Below are positions 1 through 8,371 of a DNA stretch of 14,806 nt, piece after piece. The notes under the pieces are model-generated. The model searched no databases. It worked only from the letters and a program-made list of their open reading frames with translations, and was not told the DNA's origin. Position 1 is the stretch's first letter. Each line of letters begins with the position of its first letter. This stretch comes from an uncultured Lachnospiraceae bacterium (lineage in GTDB: Bacteria; Bacillota; Clostridia; Lachnospirales; Lachnospiraceae), in the NCBI GenBank assembly GCA_902782965.1, contig CACZPG010000065.1:1-14806 (forward strand), in the 5' to 3' direction. A program made the position numbers and the translations under genes.

Positions 1-40
1 AATAATCATGAAATAAAAATTTACATACTGTTTTAAAAAA

Positions 41-1111
41 TTAAAATACTACCTGGTTTCTGCCGTTCTGTTTTCCCATATAAAGCTTCTCGTCAGCTTC
101 CTTAACAGTTGCTTCTTCATCTCTGTTATAGGAAAATTCCGCAAGACCAAAGGTCATTGTAATCTTTATCTTATTATCTCCGGCTTGAATCTCACTATTC
201 TGAATTGCGTTACGAAGTCTCTCAAGAGCTATGTAAGCATTATCACCGTTACAATCAGGAAATACCAGAAGAAACTCTTCTCCTCCCCACCTTGACAGGA
301 AGGTATCCTCTCTGCAGGTGTCATTCATCTTATGAGCTACAAATTTAAGAACCTCATCGCCGACGTCATGACCATAGGTATCATTAACCTTTTTAAAGAA
401 ATCTATATCTCCGATTGCCACGCTTACCGGCTGGTAATTCTTCTGGGAAGTAATTTCCTTCAGATAATCAGCAGCCCGGCGCCTGTTATACAGGCCTGTA
501 AGCTGATCTGTATTTGCCTGCTTCTGGAGATGATCATTATATTTCATAAGTTTACCTTCAGCTTCATTCTCCTGCTTGGAGAAAATATAAGATATGAAGA
601 TAATACCAGTAAAAACTGCCGTTATATTTGAAATCTGAATACTCTTATCAAATAATGGATCTGTAACAACCTGTGACTTAATTCCACCAAATATCCATAT
701 AGTCATTATTCTGAAGAACAATACAAAACCGGCATAAACAAATTTGATTGAAGTTCGGCTATGACTGGCAAAGAAACAGAGCATAAGAATTATTATATAA
801 TAATTCTGCATTCCTGCGCTCCAGCCATAAACCGGAATCATGGATACTGTCCACACAAAAAGAAACAGAATAAACTGCTGAAGAGCCGTCTTGGTCTTCG
901 AACGATAAGTTAACACTAATAAAAGAATAAGCGCAGAAAACAGAAACAGAAAACGAAGCGGATACATTTTCACAGCATCTGTTCCTGCAAGAAGTGTATT
1001 CAGGATAAATACAAATGCAACTATAATATACAGAATCCTGAGAGAAACTATTACCCTTTTATTCTCATTCTTCTCTTTTACATCTTTAGTTATTAATCCT
1101 ACTATTCCCAT
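41..1111 (-). CDS. Membrane-bound GGDEF diguanylate cyclase
   Basis: Likely makes cyclic di-GMP from two GTP at the inner face of the membrane. Residues here count from an upstream TTG (1135); the ATG I chose is residue 9. The N-terminal half has about six hydrophobic segments (near 30-49, 57-76, 86-104, 112-124, 129-150, 168-186) and no recognisable sensor domain. A short linker (187-208) leads to the GGDEF domain: TDQLTGLYNRR at 209-219, the metal-binding GDIDFFK at 242-248, and an intact GGEEF active site at 284-288. The product-inhibition I-site, normally RxxD five residues before GGEEF, reads R-E-D-T, so the Asp is missing and feedback inhibition may be weak. Start choice: the ATG at 1111 has AAGG ten bases upstream, while the TTG at 1135 has no visible Shine-Dalgarno sequence. 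It follows the CoA transferase by about 60 bases. A TATAAT at 1166-1171 could be its own -10, but I see no good -35. Family is certain; signal and target are unknown. Confidence 0.93.
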   Translation of the reverse strand: MGIVGLITKDVKEKNENKRVIVSLRILYIIVAFVFILNTLLAGTDAVKMYPLRFLFLFSALILLLVLTYRSKTKTALQQFILFLFVWTVSMIPVYGWSAGMQNYYIIILMLCFFASHSRTSIKFVYAGFVLFFRIMTIWIFGGIKSQVVTDPLFDKSIQISNITAVFTGIIFISYIFSKQENEAEGKLMKYNDHLQKQANTDQLTGLYNRRRAADYLKEITSQKNYQPVSVAIGDIDFFKKVNDTYGHDVGDEVLKFVAHKMNDTCREDTFLSRWGGEEFLLVFPDCNGDNAYIALERLRNAIQNSEIQAGDNKIKITMTFGLAEFSYNRDEEATVKEADEKLYMGKQNGRNQVVF

Positions 1112-1173
1112 AGTATAAATACCTTGCAACCCCAAGTTTTAAAGATAAGAAAATGATGTTTAAATATTATATA

Positions 1174-2685
1174 TTACTCTATCACAGGAAATGACAACTG
1201 AGAGAGTATATCTCTCTCCTTATCAATACCGGGATAAACTTCAATAAGCTTAAGTCCCTGATCCGTCAATTCAAATACGCATCTCTCGGTAACGTAAAGT
1301 ACCTTCTGACCGTTCTTTATAGCTCTTTTTCCGGAGAAGCTGACGCTGGTTACTTCCTTCACGAATTTCGGCACCGCTCCTTCCTGAATAATACTTACCT
1401 GACCATTCTCTTCTTCTACAAAAAGTCCCTTAGCTGTAAAGGAAAGACAGAAGACAACCACCGGAGTTCTGGAGGTAATATTTGCAAATCCACCAATACC
1501 GGCAAAAGCTCCCGGACTCCTGTGAGCATTTACATTTCCGTGTCTATCCACTTCAAGCGCACCCATAAAGCAGATATCAAGACCTCCGTTATCATAAAGA
1601 TCAAACTGGTTAGCCATATCATACACAGATGCCGCTCCGATCATTGCACCGAAAACAGGACCTGATGCCGGGAATCCCCCAACACCACCTGACTCAACCG
1701 TAAGCGTAATCTTATTTAACATACCCGACTGTTTTGCATATTTGGATACGGTTTCCGGAATACCGACTCCTATATTAACGATATCATCTTCCTTCAGTTC
1801 CTGCGAAGCCCTTCTTCCGATGATATCTGCAACCACACTGTTCTGACGCTGTGATGAAGATAATCTCTCAATGATCTCAACCCACATATCCCACTGTCCT
1901 GAAGGAATTTCGAAACTACCTGTCAGAGCTTCATAACCACTTCCGAGTGGTTCCTTCTCAACTACAACTATCGCATCCACGAGACAGCCCGGAATAATGG
2001 CATTACGTGGTCTTGAAGGTTTTCTTACAAGTTTGTCTACCTGAACTATTACCTTTCCGCCGTTCGCCTTAACTGCCTGACAGATAGAAAGTGCATCACC
2101 TGACATATACATATCATCAAAAGAAATATTACCTTTCCTGTCGGCTGCTGTTCCCTTGATCAGCGCTACAGTCAGCTTCGGAAGCTGATAGTAGAGAAAT
2201 TCTTCTCCATCAACCTCTACAATTTTCACCAGAGAATCATCTTTGGAAATATTATTGATTCCCGGTCCTTCCATTCTGGGATCTACGAATATATCCAGAC
2301 CAACTCTGGAAAGAGCACCCGGAATACCTCCGGCCTGAGCTCTGATAGCATGAGAAACACATCCCAGTGGGAGATTATAAGCTTCAAATCTGTCTTCCAG
2401 TACAAGTTTCTTGGTACTGAACATTGCACCAAAATGACCGCAGATAAGCTTATCTACGGCTCCATCTCTTATATATCCTTCAGCATTGCCGCTGTCATTC
2501 CAAAGACCGAAGCCCGCACTGGATACAACTGTCAGCTGCTTCGGCGAACCGGTCTTCTTATATCTGTCATATATTGCCTCGTGAAGTTCCACCGGGTTCT
2601 CAATTCCCAGAAAGGAGTTCACACATATAGTATCTCCGTCCTGAATCAGTTCTACTGCCTCTTCAAGTGTCATTATCTTAAACAT
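1174..2685 (-). CDS. Fused alpha-beta acyl-CoA:acetate/3-ketoacid CoA transferase (propionate CoA-transferase type)
   Basis: Family I CoA transferase in which the two subunits seen separately in AtoD/AtoA are joined in one 503-residue chain, the normal size for the propionate CoA-transferase/YdiF group. It moves CoA between short-chain acyl-CoA and a free acid such as acetate, by way of a glutamyl-CoA intermediate, in the cytoplasm. The alpha half (about 1-270) carries the glycine-rich AGGIPGA at 118-124. The beta half (about 285-503) holds the catalytic motif TVESGGVGGFPASG, with E331 the expected nucleophile. ATG at 2685 has AGGA six bases upstream. A candidate promoter lies in the 119-base gap to the vWA gene, so it is probably transcribed separately from that operon. 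The acid used (propionate, butyrate, acetoacetate, lactate or other) cannot be decided from sequence; fermentation end-product formation or acid reuse is the likely setting. Confidence 0.93.
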   Translation of the reverse strand: MFKIMTLEEAVELIQDGDTICVNSFLGIENPVELHEAIYDRYKKTGSPKQLTVVSSAGFGLWNDSGNAEGYIRDGAVDKLICGHFGAMFSTKKLVLEDRFEAYNLPLGCVSHAIRAQAGGIPGALSRVGLDIFVDPRMEGPGINNISKDDSLVKIVEVDGEEFLYYQLPKLTVALIKGTAADRKGNISFDDMYMSGDALSICQAVKANGGKVIVQVDKLVRKPSRPRNAIIPGCLVDAIVVVEKEPLGSGYEALTGSFEIPSGQWDMWVEIIERLSSSQRQNSVVADIIGRRASQELKEDDIVNIGVGIPETVSKYAKQSGMLNKITLTVESGGVGGFPASGPVFGAMIGAASVYDMANQFDLYDNGGLDICFMGALEVDRHGNVNAHRSPGAFAGIGGFANITSRTPVVVFCLSFTAKGLFVEEENGQVSIIQEGAVPKFVKEVTSVSFSGKRAIKNGQKVLYVTERCVFELTDQGLKLIEVYPGIDKERDILSQLSFPVIE

Positions 2686-2731
2686 TTGTCATCCTGTCCT
2701 TATGATTTAATGATGTATTTCTTAACACGCA

Positions 2732-2772
2732 ACAATCCACTTTGATTGTACACTAAAATACAAAAATTTCAA
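2732..2772 (-). promoter_or_regulatory. Candidate promoter with overlapping inverted repeat for the CoA transferase
   Basis: Read on the minus strand, TTGAAA (2772-2767) and TACAAT (2750-2745) are separated by 16 bases, a plausible sigma-A promoter about 60 bases before the CoA transferase ATG. A perfect 6-bp inverted repeat, ACAATC then GATTGT with a 6-base spacer (2749-2732), overlaps the -10 and the expected start of transcription. That position would suit a repressor operator. Both calls rest on pattern alone in AT-rich DNA. Confidence 0.45.
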
Positions 2773-2782
2773 TATTTACTGC

Positions 2783-2813
2783 AAAATCTTTAGTTATTCC
2801 CTGGTTAAAGATT
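2783..2813 (-). terminator. Weak candidate terminator at the end of the seven-gene operon
   Basis: On the minus strand an 8-bp inverted repeat, AATCTTTA (2813-2806) and TAAAGATT (2792-2785), encloses a 13-base loop and ends in a run of four T. It straddles the stop codon of the vWA gene. The stem is almost all A-U and the T run is short, so it would be a poor intrinsic terminator and read-through into the CoA transferase is possible. No better candidate is visible in this gap. Confidence 0.25.
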
Positions 2814-5800
2814 CCTGTCATTTTTCTTCTTCAGAAGAGCAGCCGTATCAAGCTGATTTTCGAAAGCTTCTTCTTTTCTTCTCTTTTTATTATCTTTCTT
2901 TTTATCTCTTTTTTTATTTTCTATTTTGTTATCAGAGCTTTGATTTCGGTACACACTTTCTGCGGAGCCTGACATTTCAGGACTTCCTTGTGCTCCGGCA
3001 TCAACCGGCATTCCTGAAGTTCCAACATAAGCCTGACTTCCTGAAGCTCCAACATTCGTCTGTCTTCCTGCAGTTCCAACATTGGCTGTTCTTCCTGCAG
3101 TTCCTGCCACAGCCCTTCTCTGCCTATATACAGCAAAACGATTGTCAAGAAGATGGCCTATATCAAATCTTCTAACAATAATATCAAGAATGAGCATAAT
3201 GATAGAAAGTACGATCAGGATTAAAGTAATACTCTTCTTATTATTCTTTCGTCCTTTAAGTCTGGTGAATACATTTTCACCCTCCTTCAGAATTCGGCCA
3301 TTCTTTTCAACGAAGCTGACCAGATTCTGATTAGATATATCACGTCTGTATTCATCAGAAAACTGAACTGTCTGAATAGCTGTACATACTGATACAGCCT
3401 CATTCTTCTCATTTCTTCTGACACTTATGCTGTAAACTCCCGGTTCATCACTTACAAAAGAACCTGTATATTCTCCGGGACGTTCAGAAGTCAGCGTTAG
3501 TTCTCCAGTTTCGCCTGACGGAGAAGTGTACACACCTGTTACAGAAGTATCCTCAGAATAGTCATCTGTCTGGAAGCTGACCTCCGCTACTCCTCTTCTT
3601 TTATTAACTATAAGCTTATCTTCTCCCGGAGTTTCATCCATGACCGTCATATCCAGTATTCTCTTCCACATAGAGGCATAATCCTCCATGCCGGCCAGAC
3701 TTTCATTCCAGGTTCCCGAAGCCGTTGACATCCAGGAAACCGAAGTTCCCAGTCCGTACTGCCAGGAAACAAGGAGCGGATCTTCTTCACTGGTAGAAAT
3801 CACCTCTCTTGAACCATTCTTGGCGGTTGTAGCTATATATCCCGAAATATTCGGTAAACCATCAGCATACAATCCGTCAACCAGCTTATTTCCACTGCTT
3901 ATACTGAGACTGTAATCTCCGTTCTTATAATATGTATCTCCGGAGAGATAGACTTCTTCCGTAAAAATTTTCGGAACCTCTGAAGATGAATCCGAATAAT
4001 AATACCTTCCACCGCACTGTTCGGCCAGAGATTCCAGAAGCTTTGTATCAGAATCCTCTCCCACTGCTATAGTAGAAAGAGTTATTCCATTATCATTTAT
4101 CAGATTGACTGCATCCGAAAAATCTGTCGTTTCTCCCTCTCCATCAGTCAGAAGCAGAATGTGTTTAACTCCAACATCCAGATCCTTAAGATTATTAGCA
4201 GCTTCCAGAAGGGCCGGTTTGATTACCGTACCACCGTCTATTCCGATTTTATTGATTTCCGAATTGATTGCATCCTTATCTTCTACATGTACCAGAGGCT
4301 GTCTCCACTTATAAGTATCACTGAAGGTCAGTACTCCCACCATGTCGTTTCTTCGCATATTATTAACTGCTTCCTGAGCAGCATCTACAGCGACATCTAT
4401 TTTCTTACGTCCATCAGCACCACCATACTGGTCATAACTAACCGTACTGTCCATTGAACCCGAACAGTCAATAACCATAACCATGGCAAGTGAAGGAGAC
4501 TCATCAACTCCCTTAGGCAGCATATTTACCGGAAGCGCCTTTTCAAGTGGTGTATCAGTATAGCCACCGGGTGCATAGCTCTCAGTTCCTCCTGTAGATA
4601 TCAGTCCTCCGCCGTAATCCTTTACATAGCTTTCAATATTCTGCGTAAAGCCCTCCGGAAGATCGGTATAGTAACAGTTATCGATGATAATAGTCTTATA
4701 CTGCATCATCTCAGCTATTGTTTCCGGCGCATTTATGGCTGACACTTCTGTAAGATCTGTATTCAATCCCTTCAGCAGAGATTCAAAACCTGTTGAATCC
4801 TCTGACATTCCTGAAATAAGAAGAGTCTTTCTGGGCGCGTCAACCATGGCAGCCGCAACCATATGGTTGTTCTGATCAATTATATCGCCCTCTGCCTCTA
4901 TCGATATGTTCTTCTCTTCTATACTATTGTCACCGGCAGTATTCTGAAGGACAAATGTATTCTCCCCCGGAACAAGTCTCACCTCGGACTGCGACTCAAT
5001 TTCACTTCCCTTCCATACCTTCAGCACCGCATTGGTCTCATAGGTGCTGTAAACGGTCACCTTAAGATTATATTTATCTCCGGTAGCAAGCTTCTCCGGC
5101 ATATCTGCAGATTCCAGATAAACATCGTTTACCTCTTCATTTTCGTACAGTTTAAGACAAAGCTCTGTTTCATTATCTCTAAGCAGACCCAGCACATTGC
5201 TTACATCTCCAATCGTTTCCTTTCCATCTGTCAGAAGAACTATCCTTCCGTATTTATCATCCGGAAGCATGGCACTGGCATATTCCACAGCCCCCTCAAT
5301 ATTGGTGGAGTTATTCTTAGGCACAGATGCTATTTGAAGATATTCCGGTTCTGTACTAAGGAACTGATCTGTAATGGCATCTCCACCGAAGGTGACTATA
5401 GCGAAGGAATCTCCCGAAGGCATGGTACTGATCACACTTCTAAGATAATCTTCCTTGGAAGCCTGACTTATTATACTGCTGTCAGACATATCAACCAGAA
5501 AGATCGTGGCATTTCCTCTACGCTTTCCCGGAAGGCTGATTCCTATAATAGATAATACTATAAGAGTAATAAGACATATCCTTGCTGCAACAGGAAGCTT
5601 ACCCGGTCGTCTGTTTCGCATACAATATATGACTGTATTTATAATAAGTAGAACGAGTGCGATAACAAGGCACACCTTTCTCAGCGAACTGTACCTTATT
5701 CCATAACCATCTGAAACTACATTTGTCAGAGACTCAGAACTTACACTTCCATCAGATTCCATTACAGGAAATCTTACTACGAAGAAAGTATCCCCAACCT

Positions 5801-7394
5801 TATACAAGCCGGCAAGGTCATAATTCCTGACCGGGGAAATGTGAGGTCTTACTCCCTCCGGTTTGGTATTACTGTCTATCGAAGGATTAAGAGTAATCAT
5901 TCCACCAGCCTGAATGTAGGTTTCCTGAACAGATCTTTCATCTGTCAGATAACTCATACTGTCAGCTATAAAAATAGGAAATTCAGCCATTAATGGGAAT
6001 TCGCTGTCTCTGACATCGAAACCAAGGACAATTTCTCTGATTCCATCATGTTCTCCATAATACGCAACAGTACCTTCACTTCCATCCTCAAGAATAACCG
6101 TCATCAGTTTCTTTCCCCATGAAGGCACCTCAAGAACATGTAGTCTGCTTGCTCCGAAATTGAAATCTGTCATATCACTCATCAGTTCCTCAGTTCTGAC
6201 AGTAATGACTGAGCCCTGGATTTCCGTACTACCCTCACCGCTGAAGCCCAGAATCATTCTAGGCATATCATGAGCAACCAGTGCTGCATTATCATATATT
6301 CCTACTGTTTTTCTGTCACTCAGCATTGCATCGTCATCAGACGCTGACTTGATCATTACATTTCCCGTTGCAGCAGTGTAAGCTTTCTCAACATATATAT
6401 TTCCTACGCCAAAAAGATAAGCATCATAATCGTTAGAAGCTTCAGTGATAGCAAATGCCTCATTATCTCTATCAAGCCCATCTATATCTGACTCATAATC
6501 TTTTCCCTGAAATTTAACGCTGCTTATCTCACCACGAACATATTCCCCAGTGATTTCCTTATCAAGCATAAGGACAGAACCACTCTTAGTATCAGCGTTA
6601 TCAACGGTACGAACCTCTATCAGATTATCCCGCTCATCATAAAGTGAAATATCAAACGATGCTGAAGCATTACCTGTTATCTCATAAGCAAAGGCAACAT
6701 CGCAAAGCCCCTTCTCATTTCTTTTGACAGACATCTGAGTGAGAGCAACATTATCGGAGGATTCACCATAAACATAAATATCCATCGGATATCTGTCAGC
6801 AAGTCTTTCCAGAGCATCTGCACCATTGCCGTCAGTAAACACAAAAATCTTCTCAACTCCAAGAGACTCTATTATTCCTTCTGCTTTTGACAGGTCACCT
6901 GCCGCATCAGAACACTGCATGGAATTCAGAATTTTCTTAAGTCTGCTTCTGTCATGAACAGAATTGGCCATCAGATCCATGCCGGCGCCTGCACTAATAA
7001 TAGAAATCTCTCCTGAAGACATTTCCACATAATCCTTAGCATCATTTACAGCTTTTTGAAATCTGGTAAGACCATCCTCTGTCCTGAACTGCATACTTCC
7101 GGTAGAATCGATAATAATGAGAGATTTCTGAACCTTATAATCTGCATTCTTCTTAATTACCGGCGACATTGCAGCAAACATCAGAAAAAGAAGAGCCCCT
7201 ATCTCAAGAAACATCAATATGTTCTTAATTAGTCTCTTTGAAAACTTAACACTCTTCTCGTTTTTCTCTGCATCTCTCCACAGAAGAAGAGATGGAATAA
7301 CCTTTCTGGTTCCCTTAGGCTTCATCAGATACATAATAATTATGATGGGAACACCTATCAGAAAAACCAAAGGTATCAATGTACCAAATGTCAT
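2805..7394 (-). CDS. Giant membrane protein with BatA-like N-terminus, three vWA domains and an amidotransferase-like domain
   Basis: 1529 residues. In order: two membrane segments (4-23, 57-78) in a BatA/aerotolerance-type N-terminus with the typical VIPSLLLWRD at 32-41; vWA-1 (about 89-215) with metal-site motif DSTGS at 96-100, where Thr replaces the usual Ser of DxSxS; a long beta-rich stretch; membrane segments 571-592 and 602-621; vWA-2 (629-750) with DMSDS 635-639 and TDGKE 722-726; a beta domain; an amidotransferase-like fold (854-960); vWA-3 (968-1150) with a full DCSGS 976-980, GGT 1054-1056 and TDGEGE 1083-1088; beta domains; a last membrane segment (1387-1407); five 9-residue repeats (1431-1475); and a Lys-rich tail (1490-1529). 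Basic loops put the three vWA regions outside and the tail inside. Known Bat proteins usually have one vWA domain each, so this resembles two or more such proteins fused. Follows DUF58 by 21 bases; AAAGG precedes the ATG. vWA domains bind protein partners through a metal ion; its partner is unknown. Confidence 0.9.
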   Translation of the reverse strand: MTFGTLIPLVFLIGVPIIIIMYLMKPKGTRKVIPSLLLWRDAEKNEKSVKFSKRLIKNILMFLEIGALLFLMFAAMSPVIKKNADYKVQKSLIIIDSTGSMQFRTEDGLTRFQKAVNDAKDYVEMSSGEISIISAGAGMDLMANSVHDRSRLKKILNSMQCSDAAGDLSKAEGIIESLGVEKIFVFTDGNGADALERLADRYPMDIYVYGESSDNVALTQMSVKRNEKGLCDVAFAYEITGNASASFDISLYDERDNLIEVRTVDNADTKSGSVLMLDKEITGEYVRGEISSVKFQGKDYESDIDGLDRDNEAFAITEASNDYDAYLFGVGNIYVEKAYTAATGNVMIKSASDDDAMLSDRKTVGIYDNAALVAHDMPRMILGFSGEGSTEIQGSVITVRTEELMSDMTDFNFGASRLHVLEVPSWGKKLMTVILEDGSEGTVAYYGEHDGIREIVLGFDVRDSEFPLMAEFPIFIADSMSYLTDERSVQETYIQAGGMITLNPSIDSNTKPEGVRPHISPVRNYDLAGLYKVGDTFFVVRFPVMESDGSVSSESLTNVVSDGYGIRYSSLRKVCLVIALVLLIINTVIYCMRNRRPGKLPVAARICLITLIVLSIIGISLPGKRRGNATIFLVDMSDSSIISQASKEDYLRSVISTMPSGDSFAIVTFGGDAITDQFLSTEPEYLQIASVPKNNSTNIEGAVEYASAMLPDDKYGRIVLLTDGKETIGDVSNVLGLLRDNETELCLKLYENEEVNDVYLESADMPEKLATGDKYNLKVTVYSTYETNAVLKVWKGSEIESQSEVRLVPGENTFVLQNTAGDNSIEEKNISIEAEGDIIDQNNHMVAAAMVDAPRKTLLISGMSEDSTGFESLLKGLNTDLTEVSAINAPETIAEMMQYKTIIIDNCYYTDLPEGFTQNIESYVKDYGGGLISTGGTESYAPGGYTDTPLEKALPVNMLPKGVDESPSLAMVMVIDCSGSMDSTVSYDQYGGADGRKKIDVAVDAAQEAVNNMRRNDMVGVLTFSDTYKWRQPLVHVEDKDAINSEINKIGIDGGTVIKPALLEAANNLKDLDVGVKHILLLTDGEGETTDFSDAVNLINDNGITLSTIAVGEDSDTKLLESLAEQCGGRYYYSDSSSEVPKIFTEEVYLSGDTYYKNGDYSLSISSGNKLVDGLYADGLPNISGYIATTAKNGSREVISTSEEDPLLVSWQYGLGTSVSWMSTASGTWNESLAGMEDYASMWKRILDMTVMDETPGEDKLIVNKRRGVAEVSFQTDDYSEDTSVTGVYTSPSGETGELTLTSERPGEYTGSFVSDEPGVYSISVRRNEKNEAVSVCTAIQTVQFSDEYRRDISNQNLVSFVEKNGRILKEGENVFTRLKGRKNNKKSITLILIVLSIIMLILDIIVRRFDIGHLLDNRFAVYRQRRAVAGTAGRTANVGTAGRQTNVGASGSQAYVGTSGMPVDAGAQGSPEMSGSAESVYRNQSSDNKIENKKRDKKKDNKKRRKEEAFENQLDTAALLKKKNDRNL
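2970..3104 (-). repeat. Five 27-bp tandem repeats in the vWA gene
   Basis: Encodes residues 1431-1475 as five 9-residue units, each starting with Gly and having Gly again at the fourth place: GTAGRTANV, GTAGRQTNV, GASGSQAYV, GTSGMPVDA, GAQGSPEMS. The first two are close copies and later ones drift. It lies just after the last membrane segment, predicted cytoplasmic, and looks like a flexible linker grown by slippage. Confidence 0.8.
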
Positions 7395-7415
7395 AGCATT
7401 ATACCTTTACAACAC

Positions 7416-8285
7416 TTATAAAAAATACTCTCTCAGATCTTCAAATATAATCTTAGGCAGAGGATCACCTGTAGAACAGAGCACTGCTCCGGCACCGGCA
7501 CTAAGAGCTTTATTTCTGATCTGCTTAGTATAATTATCCAGCGAACGTTTATATTCTCTAACGGTAGCATTATCCAGCGTGACTCTGACTTCTTTAGCTT
7601 CTGCTTCAGAATCAATGAACTGATAATTACCATATTCCTCTATTTCAAGTTCTTCCTCTGAGAGTATCTGAAGAAAGACAGCACGTATATCTCTGAAATT
7701 AAATAGCTTAAGAATATCCTCCTCTGCATCCAGGAAACCTTCATCCATAAAATCTGATATAACAAATCCAAGTCCTCCTCTGGATCTGACGGCTTTCCTG
7801 AGAGAATCATATAAAGATACGCTCCCTTCAGGTCTTATATCCTCAAGCCATTTCTTAAGAAGTCTGATGCCCGCTTCACCTGTCGGCACCCTTAAGGTAT
7901 TTAAGGGATTTCTCAAATCCGTAACATAAGCCGCATCTCTTCCTGAAAGAGCCGTATAACTGATAACTTCCGTTATCTCAGCCATAAGTGTACTTTTGAG
8001 TTTCCTTCCAAAATCCATGGATTTGCTGGTATCCAGAAATATATTAACCCGGCCTTCACGTTCTTCCATGTATTCCTTGATATAAAGCTTATCCAGACGG
8101 GCATATGCATTCCAATCCACATACCTCATATCATCACCGGGAATATATTCTCTGTATCCGGAGAATTCCGCAGACCGTCCCTTTACAGACGAACGTCTGA
8201 CACCTTCTCCACTTGAAAGACTTCTCTTAATATTCAGTTGAAGCTGCCTCATTTTCTCGAGTTCGTGTAAATCAATCGTCTGCAT
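7416..8285 (-). CDS. DUF58 family protein
   Basis: 289 residues, cytoplasmic, with no membrane segment. The DUF58 signature is clear: FSGYREYIPGDDMRYVDWNA at 41-60, followed by the LYIKEYMEERE stretch at 67-77. A vWA-like fold follows, with DTSKS at 85-89 matching the DxSxS metal site and a second acidic strand VISDFMD at 175-181. DUF58 proteins almost always sit beside MoxR ATPases and vWA membrane proteins, as here, and are thought to work with them; the biochemical role is not established. An in-frame TAG-TAA pair lies two codons before the ATG, which rules out a longer N-terminus. The Shine-Dalgarno signal is weak (purine-rich AAGAG close to the ATG), unlike most genes of this operon, and the 86-base gap before it is the widest in the operon. 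The last residues, LREYFL, resemble the DYF tail of the 490-aa protein. Confidence 0.93.
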   Translation of the reverse strand: MQTIDLHELEKMRQLQLNIKRSLSSGEGVRRSSVKGRSAEFSGYREYIPGDDMRYVDWNAYARLDKLYIKEYMEEREGRVNIFLDTSKSMDFGRKLKSTLMAEITEVISYTALSGRDAAYVTDLRNPLNTLRVPTGEAGIRLLKKWLEDIRPEGSVSLYDSLRKAVRSRGGLGFVISDFMDEGFLDAEEDILKLFNFRDIRAVFLQILSEEELEIEEYGNYQFIDSEAEAKEVRVTLDNATVREYKRSLDNYTKQIRNKALSAGAGAVLCSTGDPLPKIIFEDLREYFL

Positions 8286-8361
8286 GTTCTCTTACTACGA
8301 TCCTTTCATAGGATATCTTCTCTATAGTTTTATCTATAGCCTTATCTATAACATCAGCCAC
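8272..8361 (-). CDS. Possible 29-residue small ORF between MoxR and DUF58
   Basis: A GTG-started frame fills the otherwise empty 86-base gap and overlaps the first bases of DUF58 in another frame. It reads roughly VADVIDKAIDKTIEKISYER and then VVREHADD, a strongly amphipathic, helix-like string without odd residues. No strong Shine-Dalgarno sequence precedes the GTG (only purine-rich AGCAGAAGAA). Part of the pattern comes from a 12-bp repeat, so the frame may stay open by chance. I do not recognise it. Translation could couple MoxR to DUF58, or the stretch may be the worn end of a formerly longer gene. Confidence 0.2.
   Translation of the reverse strand: MADVIDKAIDKTIEKISYERIVVREHADD
8321..8356. 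repeat. Three 12-bp imperfect tandem repeats in the MoxR-DUF58 gap
   Basis: On the plus strand the units are TCTATAGTTTTA, TCTATAGCCTTA and TCTATAACATCA. They occupy the middle of the intergenic gap. The period of 12 keeps a reading frame, and on the minus strand the first two units encode the repeated Ile-Asp/Glu-Lys pattern of the possible small ORF. Confidence 0.6.
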
Positions 8362-8371
8362 TTCTTCTGCT

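Noticed and set aside
1..40. Terminator after the GGDEF gene
   Set aside because: The 40 bases to the window edge are AT-rich with T runs but no stem; the signal may lie outside.
1109..1135. TTG start for the GGDEF protein
   Set aside because: No Shine-Dalgarno sequence precedes it, while the in-frame ATG at 1111 has AAGG at proper distance. Not fully excluded.
2350..2745. 131-codon plus-strand frame
   Set aside because: It is antisense to the start of the CoA transferase and to its promoter region; its composition is not protein-like.
2732..2749. Hairpin as an intrinsic terminator
   Set aside because: The stem is only 6 bp and no T run follows on either strand; it fits an operator better.
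4500..4840. Active glutamine amidotransferase
   Set aside because: The fold-like segment is visible, but no nucleophile elbow with Cys and no matching His-Glu pair; Cys907 lies in a different place.
4863..5555. 230-codon open frame on the plus strand
   Set aside because: It runs antisense inside the vWA gene, whose protein is well formed throughout. The plus-strand product has no recognisable domain and no good ribosome site.
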